64,000 bases of DNA from an uncultured Clostridia bacterium (GCA_934481345.1 CAKSPF010000002.1:248001-312000), one strand, 5' to 3'; counted from the stretch's first letter, positions 54,598-63,034 are shown. Notes: generated from the letters alone by a model not told the origin. Numbers and translations are program-made.

Positions 54598-54804
54598 ATG
54601 CAAACAATTAACGATATATCCGCATTGCTTATAAATATAATCCGTGCAGGATTGGGCTTTCGGGTTATATATTGCTGCATACGGCTTATGAGTGCGGATG
54701 AGGAGCAAGGGACATATAAACGGAGAATAAGAAATTCGCTTATTACCATTGCTATCAATGAGCTTGTATGGGTTATTAAGGACTTGGTTATTTCATATTT
54801 TTAA
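54598..54804 (+). CDS. Small conjugation membrane protein
   Basis: A 68-residue protein, with one or two hydrophobic segments (about 8-26 and 48-66) and a basic middle (KRRIRN). It starts eight bases after the TrbL-like stop. Possibly a VirB3-like part; homology not certain. Its TAA stop is fused to ICE palindrome copy 7. Confidence 0.6.
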   Translation: MQTINDISALLINIIRAGLGFRVIYCCIRLMSADEEQGTYKRRIRNSLITIAINELVWVIKDLVISYF

Positions 54805-54837
54805 CCTTATTCCAACTCGGAACAAGGTTATTTTTTT
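54803..54837 (+). repeat. ICE palindrome copy 7 with T-run
   Basis: AACCTTATTCC / AACTC / GGAACAAGGTT on the TAA stop, then A and seven T. Loop differs from the usual AAATT. It looks like a terminator but lies inside the conjugation operon, so probably attenuates rather than ends transcription. Confidence 0.88.
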
Positions 54838-54857
54838 AAGGAGTGTGATGAACAGCT

Positions 54858-55169
54858 ATGATAAAATTATACATTCCCGAAGGAGTGAAAACAAAATCGG
54901 AGATATTTAACGGATTCGGCGTAACGCAGTTTATTCAGACTGCTGTGGTCACGGCAATAGCAGGGGCTGTTTCCTTTGCCGCATATTCCGTTCATAAAAA
55001 TCTGCCGTTTTTAATCACATCAATTCTTATTGTGTGTGCGGCAACGGTAACCGTGCTTACAAAGGATTCAACAAATCAGAGCGTGGTTGATTATGCAAAA
55101 AATATGATTGCGTTTTCAAAAACACAGAAAAAATACAGCTATCAGTGCAGAGAGGAGCTTTTCAAATGA
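54858..55169 (+). CDS. PrgI-family conjugation protein
   Basis: A 103-residue membrane protein with two close helices (about 25-45 and 50-68) of the PrgI family that precedes virB4 in Gram-positive conjugation operons. AAGGAGTGTGATGAACAGCT precedes the ATG. Overlaps the next gene by four bases. Confidence 0.82.
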   Translation: MIKLYIPEGVKTKSEIFNGFGVTQFIQTAVVTAIAGAVSFAAYSVHKNLPFLITSILIVCAATVTVLTKDSTNQSVVDYAKNMIAFSKTQKKYSYQCREELFK

Positions 55170-55783
55170 GTATATTCGGTAAAAAGGAAAAGCCGGAAAT
55201 AAACCTGCGCGAGCAGACGGCAAATGATTATGTAAATGTTCTTGATATAAAGAACGGTCTGCTTTATTCAAAGGATCATTATGTATTCGCATATATCCGT
55301 GTACCTCCCCTCGCCCTTGAGCTTATGAGCATTGCGGAGCAGGAGGTGATTATCCGCAATCTTGCGGTAGAGCTGTCGGCTGAAAACAAGCCGTTTAAGC
55401 ATTTTTCAATTTCAAGACCTGTTAATATTTCGGGCTTAATTGACGATTTGACAGACGCATATCTGGTAGCGGAAACACCGCAGCAAAAGGAATTGTTAAA
55501 GCAGAATATTGATACAATCAATAATTTTGCATTAAGCGGCGATGTGGTTGAAAGACAGTTTTACTTTATAATTTGGGAAAAATACTATGACGGAGTGCAG
55601 GACTATCTTACAAAGCGTGCGGAGGAGCTGTGCGCAAGATTAAATTCGGTGCAAAAGGATATTGAGTTTTTGGCAGACAACGAAATCGTACAGCTTTGCA
55701 ATCTGTTTGCAAATCCTGCATCCTCGCATTTTGAGGACGGGAACATAATTCCGTCAATTCCTATTCTGGGAGGTAACGGCTGA
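55166..55783 (+). CDS. VirB4 N-terminal domain as a separate gene
   Basis: A 205-residue protein corresponding to the N-terminal region of VirB4/TraE proteins (VNVLDIKNGLLYSKDHYVFAYIRV; later YFIIWEKYYD). In most Tn1549-like elements this is part of a single protein of about 800 residues. Here it ends with its own stop and overlaps the ATPase gene start as TGATG. Assignment from order and partial resemblance. Confidence 0.68.
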   Translation: MSIFGKKEKPEINLREQTANDYVNVLDIKNGLLYSKDHYVFAYIRVPPLALELMSIAEQEVIIRNLAVELSAENKPFKHFSISRPVNISGLIDDLTDAYLVAETPQQKELLKQNIDTINNFALSGDVVERQFYFIIWEKYYDGVQDYLTKRAEELCARLNSVQKDIEFLADNEIVQLCNLFANPASSHFEDGNIIPSIPILGGNG

Positions 55784-57636
55784 TGAAGAAAAAATATGAT
55801 ACTCTGCCCATAGAGGCGAATGAGGCAATATTAAATATTATAACGCCTATGGGCTTGGAGTTTAAAAGAAACAGTATGTATGCAGGAGAAAATATCGGCA
55901 AGCTGTACGGCATTATAAAATATCCGCCGGAGGTTAATATCGGCTGGCTTTCAAAAATAAATAATATGCCGGGAACGATTGTGTGTCAGACCTTTACGCC
56001 GACAGACAACAGCGAGCTGATACAAAATATATCCTCAACCATACGGCAGAAAACGGGCGAGGCTGAAAGTGCGCGCGATCCGCTTGTAAGACAGCGTGCT
56101 ATGAAAGCCGTTGAACAGGGCGAAAATATTATGAAGCAAATAGACCAAAACGGCGAAACGGTCGGATATGTTTCAAATATCATTATGGTTACAAGCAGTG
56201 ACGAAGAGCAATTTCAGCAGAGGTGCAGACAGGCGGAAACAACGATTGCAAGTGTAAAATGCAAGGCGAGAGGATTGGCAAATCTGCAAAAAAACGCATA
56301 TAAAGCGATTTCGCCTTATCATGTGCCTGATGATAAAATTGAAAATGTCTGCAAAAAGCTTATGCCGATTTCAACCTATGCCGGAGGTTTCCCATTTGCT
56401 TCGTCCTCATATTCGGACGGGCGAGGCTATTATTTTGCAAAAGATGTATCGGGTGGTATGGTTGCCATTGATCCGTGGCTGCGTCACGGTGACAGAACAA
56501 ACTCAAATTGGGTTATTATGGGTGTTGCCGGACAAGGTAAGTCTGCGACCACAAAGCATATTATCACAGAGGAATATGCAAAGGGAACAAAGATTATCTT
56601 AATTGATCCCGAACGGGAATATAAAAAGCTGACTAAGGATATGGGCGGTGACTGGCTTGATGTCGGCGGCGGTGCAGGGGGTATGGTAAATCCGCTGCAA
56701 ATACGGCCTATGCCCGAAGATGATGATGACGAAACGGGCGAATATGAGGAAAATGACAGCCTTAGATTAAACGGCAAAGAAAATAAGGGTATGGGCGATT
56801 TGGCTCTGCACTTAAAAACTCTTGAAATATTTTTCGGTTTGTATCTTCCCGAAATCAGCGATTATGAAAAGGCATATTTGAATAAGGCGCTCCGTGAGCT
56901 TTACGCAAAATACGGTATTACGCTGACAATGCGGCTGAAGGATAAGAAAATTGATAAATTTCCGATTATAAAGGACTTGTATGATTATCTCCGGGAGAAA
57001 TCCGGCAATAAAGAGCTGCCCGAAGATGAAACCGAAAATTACAGACATCTTGCGTGTCTTTTGGAAAACGCCGCTATCGGTCAGGACAGCTTTTTGTGGA
57101 ACAGTCAGACAAGCATTAAACCTCATTCAAAGTGGATTTGTCTTGACACGCACTCTCTGCAAAACAGCAGTGATAAGGTTATAAAGACGCAGTATTTTAA
57201 TATCCTGACATGGGCTTGGGAGCAGATGAGCATTGACAGAACGGAGCGAGTTTTGCTTGTATGCGATGAGGCTTATCTGATGATTGATAATAAAGTGCCG
57301 CAAAGCCTTGTGTTTCTGCGTAACTGTGCAAAGAGAGCAAGAAAATATGAGGCAGGGTTGATGATTATATCTCATAGCGTTGTTGACTTTCTTGATCCGT
57401 CAATAAAGATGTACGGACAGGCGCTTTTGGATATTCCGTGTTATAAAATTCTGTTCGGTGCAGACGGTCAGAACTTAAAGGAGCTTGCGGATTTATATAA
57501 TCTCACGGAAGCGGAAAAAGAACTCCTGCTTGCAAAAAAGAGGGCTGTTGCCCTGTTCTGCTGCGGCGCTAAAAGGTTAAGCGTAAAATTTGACTTGCAG
57601 CACAAACTAAAATACATAAGCGGAGGCGGAAGATAA
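55783..57636 (+). CDS. virB4: VirB4/TraE conjugation ATPase
   Basis: A 617-residue ATPase that powers the secretion channel. Walker A GVAGQGKSAT (near residue 250), LIDPEREY, Walker B LLVCDEAYLMID (near 490) and the HSVVDFLDP block follow in the right order. The substrate-handling N-terminal domain is the separate upstream gene. Start ATG 55783 overlaps that stop. Confidence 0.92.
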   Translation: MKKKYDTLPIEANEAILNIITPMGLEFKRNSMYAGENIGKLYGIIKYPPEVNIGWLSKINNMPGTIVCQTFTPTDNSELIQNISSTIRQKTGEAESARDPLVRQRAMKAVEQGENIMKQIDQNGETVGYVSNIIMVTSSDEEQFQQRCRQAETTIASVKCKARGLANLQKNAYKAISPYHVPDDKIENVCKKLMPISTYAGGFPFASSSYSDGRGYYFAKDVSGGMVAIDPWLRHGDRTNSNWVIMGVAGQGKSATTKHIITEEYAKGTKIILIDPEREYKKLTKDMGGDWLDVGGGAGGMVNPLQIRPMPEDDDDETGEYEENDSLRLNGKENKGMGDLALHLKTLEIFFGLYLPEISDYEKAYLNKALRELYAKYGITLTMRLKDKKIDKFPIIKDLYDYLREKSGNKELPEDETENYRHLACLLENAAIGQDSFLWNSQTSIKPHSKWICLDTHSLQNSSDKVIKTQYFNILTWAWEQMSIDRTERVLLVCDEAYLMIDNKVPQSLVFLRNCAKRARKYEAGLMIISHSVVDFLDPSIKMYGQALLDIPCYKILFGADGQNLKELADLYNLTEAEKELLLAKKRAVALFCCGAKRLSVKFDLQHKLKYISGGGR

Positions 57637-57697
57637 AAGGTTATGTATAATATTATAGTAATCAGCATAAGTTAAACAAAAAATAATTTGCGGATTT

Positions 57698-57723
57698 TAC
57701 ATCTTATGTATTGACAATGTAAA
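57698..57723 (+). promoter_or_regulatory. Candidate operator of the toxin-antitoxin operon
   Basis: TACAT-CTT-ATGTA (57698-57710) is a perfect inverted repeat directly before the -35 box, and a further ATGTAAA (57717-57723) mirrors TTTACAT at 57696-57702. A RelB-type antitoxin usually represses its own promoter through such sites. Confidence 0.5.
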
Positions 57724-57739
57724 TAAAAAATCGTATAAT
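57711..57739 (+). promoter_or_regulatory. Consensus promoter of the toxin-antitoxin operon
   Basis: Perfect TTGACA (57711-57716), 17-base spacer, perfect TATAAT (57734-57739), 24 bases before the antitoxin start. Confidence 0.88.
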
Positions 57740-57763
57740 ATAAGTAAGAGAGGAGTGCTGATT

Positions 57764-58030
57764 ATGAATAATACAAGTATGACAATCAGAACAGATAAGG
57801 AAATAAAGCAGCAGGCACAGAAAATTTTTTCTGATCTCGGAATGGATATGTCAACAGCGATAAATGTTTTTTTGCGGCAAGCAATTCGGTATCATGGTTT
57901 TCCGTTTGACTTAACTCTTGAAGTACCTAACGAGGTTACAAAAAAGGCTATGGCGGATGCTGAAAACGGTATTGATATACATGGTCCGTATGATAGTGTC
58001 GAGGCACTGATGGAGGCGCTAAATGCTTAA
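57764..58030 (+). CDS. RelB/DinJ-family antitoxin
   Basis: An 88-residue protein with a ribbon-helix-helix N-terminus (MTIRTDKEIKQQAQKIFSDLG, MSTAINVFLRQ) and a C-terminal toxin-binding tail. It would neutralise the YafQ-like toxin and repress the promoter. ATG 57764 lies behind AGAGAGGAGTGCTGATT. Overlaps the toxin gene by eight bases. Confidence 0.9.
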   Translation: MNNTSMTIRTDKEIKQQAQKIFSDLGMDMSTAINVFLRQAIRYHGFPFDLTLEVPNEVTKKAMADAENGIDIHGPYDSVEALMEALNA

Positions 58031-58301
58031 AATTGAATTTCAAGGTCAATTTAAAAGGGATTATAAATTGGCAATAAAGCGCGGCTTTGATATGAACCTG
58101 TTTCAGGAAGTGGTTACAATGCTGGCAGAGGAAAAAGCGTTGCCGCCGAAATATAAGGATCATGCATTGCAAAACTCAAAAGAGTACAAAGGTATGCGTG
58201 AATGTCACATACAACCGGATTGGTTGCTTGTGTATAAGGTATATAAAGATACACTGATATTGCAGCTTATCCGAACAGGAACGCATAGTGATTTATTTTA
58301 A
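58023..58301 (+). CDS. YafQ-family mRNA interferase toxin
   Basis: A 92-residue RelE-superfamily toxin of the YafQ group, which cuts mRNA at the ribosome. Catalytic-region residues are recognisable: DHALQNSKEYKGMRECHI, PDWLLVYKV and the C-terminal RTGTHSDLF. It lies inside the conjugation operon and would stabilise the ICE in its host. Confidence 0.92.
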   Translation: MLKIEFQGQFKRDYKLAIKRGFDMNLFQEVVTMLAEEKALPPKYKDHALQNSKEYKGMRECHIQPDWLLVYKVYKDTLILQLIRTGTHSDLF

Positions 58302-58315
58302 ACAATATTTTTTAG

Positions 58316-58352
58316 AGCAGATTTCACTGAAAATGTGAGGTCTGTTCTTTTT
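58316..58352 (+). terminator. Terminator after the toxin-antitoxin pair
   Basis: CAGATTTCAC and GTGAGGTCTG pair with two U-G pairs around TGAAAAT, followed by CTTTTTTT-like run. It sits just upstream of the C39 peptidase gene, excluding an upstream start for that gene. Confidence 0.75.
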
Positions 58353-58373
58353 TTATACCGGGAGGTGATAACA

Positions 58374-59147
58374 ATCAGTGCGGCAGCAACAAAAGTCTTA
58401 ATACAGCTTGCCATTCAGGTTATAACCGATGAGGAAACAAGAAAAAAAGTCCTTGCAATAGCCTTAACGCCTATTATCAGCGTTGTGCTTATACTTTCAA
58501 TGGCGTATTACATATTGACAAATCCGATTGATTTTTTAAGCAGTCTGTTCGGCGGCGATTCTATCAGCACCTCGTATGCACAAGCCTTGCAGGATAATTA
58601 CGGGTATATAGGAAGCGATGCGGTAATTGACATATCCGGCGAATACACCGAAAGTCAAACCCCGTTGTTTATTCAATGGGATAAACGCTGGGGAAACTAT
58701 TCCTACGGAAAAAGCGGAACGATCGGCTCAAGCGGCTGCGGCCCCACATCTCTTGCAATGGTTGTGGTAGGGCTTACGGGTGATACAACTGTCAATCCGA
58801 AGGTCGTCGCGGATTGGAGCTATGCAAACGGACACAGAGTTGAGGGCATTGGTACTGCGTGGAGTTTGTTTCCGGCAGGAGCAAGAAAATGGGATATCCG
58901 CTGTGAGGAATTGTCCGTATCAGCGTCGCAGATTTCGCAAAAGCTGCGTGAGGGAAAGGTGGTAATTACAAGTATGGGTAAAGGTCATTTCACTAATAAC
59001 GGGCATTTCATAGTGCTGCGCGGTATAACGGAAAACGGAAAAATACTTGTAAACGATCCTAACAGCCGTGAAAAAAGCAATAAGGAATGGAGCGTGTCGA
59101 TTATAGTGAGTGAGGCAATGGGCGCATGGGCGTTTTCTAAACCATGA
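58374..59147 (+). CDS. Membrane-anchored C39-like peptidase, apparent AUC start
   Basis: A 257-residue protein. The N-terminus (SAAATKVLIQLAIQ) matches the start of CD1107-type ICE proteins. A membrane helix lies near residues 25-48; the C-terminal peptidase domain (about 95-255) has the Cys in SSGCGPTS, the His in NGHFIVLRG and the Asp/Asn in LVNDPNS. It would open the cell wall for the conjugation channel. ATC 58374 lies eight bases after GGGAGG; the only nearby in-frame start, GTG 58365, is inside the ribosome site, and the next ATG is past the membrane helix. Confidence 0.8.
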   Translation: MSAAATKVLIQLAIQVITDEETRKKVLAIALTPIISVVLILSMAYYILTNPIDFLSSLFGGDSISTSYAQALQDNYGYIGSDAVIDISGEYTESQTPLFIQWDKRWGNYSYGKSGTIGSSGCGPTSLAMVVVGLTGDTTVNPKVVADWSYANGHRVEGIGTAWSLFPAGARKWDIRCEELSVSASQISQKLREGKVVITSMGKGHFTNNGHFIVLRGITENGKILVNDPNSREKSNKEWSVSIIVSEAMGAWAFSKP

Positions 59148-59164
59148 CGGGAGGAAGCATTAAG

Positions 59165-59317
59165 ATGAACAAGAAAATGAATGTAGTTGAAATCTGTATT
59201 TATGTGCTGATTATTGTACTTCTTATATTCGGTGTCGGAAAGTTCAAAAAGGACGATAACACCGAACAAAATATTCCGGCGGTGGAAATGCCGCAGAATA
59301 CGGAGAGAGTGCAGTGA
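59165..59317 (+). CDS. Small single-helix membrane protein (50 aa)
   Basis: A 50-residue ORF with one hydrophobic helix (about residues 8-25) and a polar, acidic C-terminus. AGGAAGCATTAAG precedes the ATG, 17 bases after the peptidase gene. Unknown role in the conjugation apparatus. Confidence 0.6.
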   Translation: MNKKMNVVEICIYVLIIVLLIFGVGKFKKDDNTEQNIPAVEMPQNTERVQ

Positions 59318-59365
59318 AAGAAAATGAGCCGAAAACTAAAAGATTTTCGGAAAGGAGGAATTCTT

Positions 59366-60499
59366 ATGGTCTACTATATCACCACCCCGGAACATCTGGG
59401 GTTAATGCAGAAAATATGTGAAGAACGAAAGATGAATTTTGAATTTGTAACGAATATCAAGGATATAAAGCTTTTTGTGAATACTGAGATAAAAAAGCTT
59501 GAACATATAAAGTTTTTTGTAATCGATCTTGATTGCCTTGATAACACCGATAAAGAAATCTATGACAGCATTTGCGGTATGCGATATATGACAAAAGCAA
59601 AAATCTTGATTGTAGCACTTGGCAGAACCACAGGCGACAGCCTTGTAAATGCCTTGCGTGAGAGAAATGTCTGCAAGCTGATTTTATCAAAGGACGAGGA
59701 ACAGGTACAAAAGGAAATCGAAAGCTGTCTTTCGGGTACGGAAACAAAGGAAGCTGCGCCGCAAAAGGTATTTGCGGAAAAAACGATAAATCCGATAGCG
59801 CCGCCCGTAAAGCCGAGAACCGTAGAAAGCGTGAAAAAAGTAATTCCGGCAGCGTCAAAATCAATGATAACAATAGGCGTCTGCGGAATTGAACCTCATG
59901 TCGGTACGACGCATCACGCAATGGCAATAACGGCATTTTTGACAAAACAGGGTAAAAAGGCTTGTTATCTTGAAAGCAATATACACGGCGATATTCAGAA
60001 AATGCTTGATATTTATGCCGGGAGCAAAAATTCCGTGCGTGAGGACGGAAGTATTTTGTGGAAGGGCATTACCATATATCACAATTATTCGTTTCTTGAT
60101 GTTCTCGGTGAGGGTTATCAGTTTTATATCTATGACTACGGCGCTTGCCGCGACATCACTTCACAGGAATTTGCGGCAAATGATATAAAGATTTTGGTTT
60201 CGGGCGGCAAGCCGTGGGAGTTCTATAACTATAACAAGGTTATAAACAGCATCGGGCTGATTCCCGAATTATATACCATTATGAATTTCTCCGTTCCGAA
60301 ACAGCAGTCTATGCTCTTTCTTGATGAATATAAGGATCAGACATATTATGCCGAATATGCCCCGGATATTCTTGAAGATGAAACAAATTATCATATCTAT
60401 GAGAGCATACTGTCACGATTTTTGGATAAAAGCGTAAAGGAAACACAATCAAATCTTTCAAAGATGAAAAAACGATTTTTGGGAGGCTTTAGGAAATGA
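59366..60499 (+). CDS. CpaE-like protein with degenerate P-loop
   Basis: A 377-residue protein with a receiver-like N-terminal domain (about 1-125) and a MinD/ParA-type C-terminal domain. Walker A is degenerate, GIEPHVGTTHHAMA. CpaE proteins help place Tad pili at the membrane. ATG 59366 is behind AAAGGAGGAATTCTT. It overlaps the CpaB-like gene as ATGA. Confidence 0.72.
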   Translation: MVYYITTPEHLGLMQKICEERKMNFEFVTNIKDIKLFVNTEIKKLEHIKFFVIDLDCLDNTDKEIYDSICGMRYMTKAKILIVALGRTTGDSLVNALRERNVCKLILSKDEEQVQKEIESCLSGTETKEAAPQKVFAEKTINPIAPPVKPRTVESVKKVIPAASKSMITIGVCGIEPHVGTTHHAMAITAFLTKQGKKACYLESNIHGDIQKMLDIYAGSKNSVREDGSILWKGITIYHNYSFLDVLGEGYQFYIYDYGACRDITSQEFAANDIKILVSGGKPWEFYNYNKVINSIGLIPELYTIMNFSVPKQQSMLFLDEYKDQTYYAEYAPDILEDETNYHIYESILSRFLDKSVKETQSNLSKMKKRFLGGFRK

Positions 60500-61203
60500 T
60501 GAAATATATTAAAAACCGATATGTCATATTTGTATTGTGCCTGATACTTGCAGGAGTGATAGCATTTGTTATTGTTCCGAAAAGCAATAAAAATATGGCA
60601 GAATCGGTTGATGTGGTAAAGGTAACGAAACAAATTGAGAAAAATACGCAGATTACCGAGGATATGCTTGAAATAAAGCAAATGCCAAAGCAGGCTGTAA
60701 CACAGAACACCATAACCGACAAAAAACAGATTGTCGGTAAGGTTTCAAATGTTCAGCTGCTGCCGGAGGATAATCTTGTAATGCAGAAGTTTACGGAAGT
60801 CGGCACGGAAACGGATAAAGCCTTATATGAAATGGATAATTCCGAGCAGCTTGCAATATCCGTAACACTTGCGAATCTTGCATCGAGCGTGTCGGGCAAA
60901 ATACAGCCCGGTGATGTTGTTTCGGTCTACGGATTTATAAACGAAACAAAACAGCTTGCCGACTACACTGATTTACAGTACATAGAGGTTATCGGTGTGT
61001 CAAACAGCAGTGCGGAGGAATTGTCAACAAGAAATTCGGACAGTGAAACGGACTCAAGCGATAAGGTCGTACCTGCCACAGTCACTTTATCGGTAAACAG
61101 AAATCAGGCACAGGAGCTTGTTGTTTTGGAAAACACAAGCAGTATTCATATAGTATTTGTGGGCAGAGGTGAAATAAGTCGAAAGCTATTACAGAACAAC
61201 TAA
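60496..61203 (+). CDS. CpaB/RcpC-like SAF-domain protein
   Basis: A 235-residue protein with an N-terminal membrane anchor (about 8-28) and a SAF domain (about 35-100: IEKNTQITEDMLEIKQMP, VSNVQLLPEDNLV) and the RcpC region (ISVTLANLASSVSGKIQPGDVVSVYG). In Tad systems it lies outside the membrane and helps pilus assembly. Start ATGA overlap with the CpaE-like gene. Confidence 0.82.
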   Translation: MMKYIKNRYVIFVLCLILAGVIAFVIVPKSNKNMAESVDVVKVTKQIEKNTQITEDMLEIKQMPKQAVTQNTITDKKQIVGKVSNVQLLPEDNLVMQKFTEVGTETDKALYEMDNSEQLAISVTLANLASSVSGKIQPGDVVSVYGFINETKQLADYTDLQYIEVIGVSNSSAEELSTRNSDSETDSSDKVVPATVTLSVNRNQAQELVVLENTSSIHIVFVGRGEISRKLLQNN

Positions 61204-61206
61204 CTG

Positions 61207-61231
61207 CGGACTTTTACGGTCCGCAAAAGGA
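61207..61231 (+). other. Intercistronic hairpin before the cytosine methylase gene
   Basis: TGCGGAC and GTCCGCA form a perfect seven-base stem around TTTTACG between the CpaB-like stop and the next ribosome site. Different sequence from the ICE palindrome but the same position after a stop codon. Confidence 0.6.
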
Positions 61232-61241
61232 GTGAGAGCTT

Positions 61242-62429
61242 TTGAAATACATTGATTTTTTTGCAGGAATCGGCTGCTTTTCACTTGCACTGGAAAAAGC
61301 AGGATTTGAAAGAGTCGGCTACTGTGAAATAGATACATTTGCGGTTAGGAGTTTTAACGCCATACATGATATAAAGGAGGGCGATTGCTGGTATGAAAAG
61401 GATATTAGAACAATTAAACCCGAAAGCGTTCCAAACGCTGACATCTGGACAGCGGGCTTCCCTTGTCAGGACATTTCAGTCAGCGGCAAGCAAAGAGGAC
61501 TTAACGGAGAGCGAAGCGGTTTGTTTTTTGAACTTGTTAGGCTGCTCAAAGGCAAAACTGCCGAAGATCGTCCCGATTGGCTTATCATTGAAAATGTTAA
61601 AAATCTCTTATCCGTTAACGGAGGATGGGACTTTACCGAGGTTTTGTATTCGCTGGCCGCACTCGGCTATGATACTGAGTACGGACTGCTTAATTCAAAA
61701 TTCTTCGGCGTTCCTCAAAACAGAGAACGAGTTTTTATTGTCGCTCGAAGATATACTGGAAGCCGAACCGGACGAAAAGTATTTCCTATCACCGCAACAG
61801 ACGGAAAAAATCTTATTGAGCTTATAGGCGGAACACAGGGTGAGCGTGTATATTCCCCGAAAGGCTGCTCGGTAACGCTTACCGCAAACGGCGGAGGTAT
61901 GGGCGGCAGGACAGGACTTTATCTGACAAATTTCAGTTTTATGGACTTAAACAAGAAAAGTGTTTTAACGAACATTTCAAGATGCGTTAAAGCAAGAATA
62001 AACGCTGGAATTACCAACCGCACGGGAGATAATTCCGGCGTTCTTTGTGTCTGCGTGAGAGCCTTTATAACCCCTGAGAGAGAAAATAAAAGGCAGAACG
62101 GACGGCGAATGAAAGAAAACGGCGAGCCTATGTTTTGCCTTACCACGCAGGACAGACATGGCATTGCGATATGCAGCTGTGAAAAGTGTATCTATAACAT
62201 GGATATGGATACATTCAGGTGTTGTATCAGAATACGCAGACTTACGCCTCGTGAGGCTTGGCGGCTGCAAGCGGTTGAGGATAAATATTTTGATAAGGCG
62301 GCAGCCGTAAATTCGGACGCACAGCTTTATAAGCAAGCCGGAAACAGCGTTACGGTATCGGTTGTTTATGCAATCGCTCTTAAAATAAAGGAAATTGCGG
62401 AAAGCGAGCGTGAGAAAAATGAAGTTTAA
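61242..62429 (+). CDS. DNA cytosine-5 methyltransferase
   Basis: A 395-residue Dcm-type enzyme: motif I DFFAGIGCFS, motif IV GFPCQDIS (catalytic Cys near residue 75), motif VI IENV, motif VIII QNRERVF, motif X GNSVTVSVV. A target-recognition region with several extra cysteines (CSCEKC, near 310) lies between VIII and IX. No restriction gene is adjacent, so it is probably an orphan that protects ICE DNA. TTG start at 61242, six bases after GGAGTGAG. Confidence 0.92.
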   Translation: MKYIDFFAGIGCFSLALEKAGFERVGYCEIDTFAVRSFNAIHDIKEGDCWYEKDIRTIKPESVPNADIWTAGFPCQDISVSGKQRGLNGERSGLFFELVRLLKGKTAEDRPDWLIIENVKNLLSVNGGWDFTEVLYSLAALGYDTEYGLLNSKFFGVPQNRERVFIVARRYTGSRTGRKVFPITATDGKNLIELIGGTQGERVYSPKGCSVTLTANGGGMGGRTGLYLTNFSFMDLNKKSVLTNISRCVKARINAGITNRTGDNSGVLCVCVRAFITPERENKRQNGRRMKENGEPMFCLTTQDRHGIAICSCEKCIYNMDMDTFRCCIRIRRLTPREAWRLQAVEDKYFDKAAAVNSDAQLYKQAGNSVTVSVVYAIALKIKEIAESEREKNEV

Positions 62430-62988
62430 ATGCCTGTACATAGACCCGCCATGGGCTTATAAGGTATATTCAAAGAAAGGTCAGGGGCGAAGCGCCGAAA
62501 ATCATTACCGGACTATGAGTAAAGAGGATATATATTCACTGCCCGTTGCCGATATTGCGGATGATGATTGCATTTTATTTCTTTGGGTTACATTTCCCTG
62601 CCTGCTTGAAGGTCTTGAAACAATAAAACGCTGGGGCTTTGAATATAAAACGCTCGGTTTTTGTTGGGTTAAACGGTGCAAAAAGCAAACGGATAAATGG
62701 TTCTGGGGGTTGGGGTTTTGGACAAGAGCAAACCCCGAAATCTGCATCATAGCAACAAAAGGACACCCGAAACGCATTTCAAAAGGCGTACACAGCGTTG
62801 TCGATACGCCGATTGAGGCACACAGCAAAAAGCCTGATGAGGTAAGAAAAAGGATTGTACGGCTTGTCGGTGATATTCCTCGTGCGGAGCTTTTTGCAAG
62901 AGAGGAAAGCCCCGGCTGGTATTGTCTTGGGAATGAAATTGACGGTATGGATATACGGGAAAGCCTGATAAAAACAGCAAAAATGTGA
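62419..62988 (+). CDS. MT-A70-family adenine methyltransferase
   Basis: A 189-residue methyltransferase of the MT-A70 family; catalytic motif YIDPPW (DPPW) near residue 8, then CILFLWVTFP, WVKR and the ARANPEICIIATKG-like block (TRANPEICIIATKG). Phage and ICE members methylate adenine in DNA. It overlaps the cytosine enzyme by 11 bases, so the two form one modification unit. Confidence 0.9.
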   Translation: MKFKCLYIDPPWAYKVYSKKGQGRSAENHYRTMSKEDIYSLPVADIADDDCILFLWVTFPCLLEGLETIKRWGFEYKTLGFCWVKRCKKQTDKWFWGLGFWTRANPEICIIATKGHPKRISKGVHSVVDTPIEAHSKKPDEVRKRIVRLVGDIPRAELFAREESPGWYCLGNEIDGMDIRESLIKTAKM

Positions 62989-62989
62989 T

Positions 62990-63016
62990 AACCTTGTTCC
63001 AAATCGGAATAAGGTT
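62990..63016 (+). repeat. ICE palindrome copy 8
   Basis: AACCTTGTTCC / AAATC / GGAATAAGGTT, one base after the TGA stop of the MT-A70 gene; ACGGAAAGGAG, the ribosome site of the next gene, follows. Confidence 0.9.
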
Positions 63017-63034
63017 ACGGAAAGGAGTTTGATA

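Noticed and set aside
35457..63016. The palindrome as a set of ordinary intrinsic terminators
   Set aside because: Only three of eight copies have a T-run; the others lead straight into ribosome sites of downstream genes, and sequence conservation exceeds what a terminator needs.
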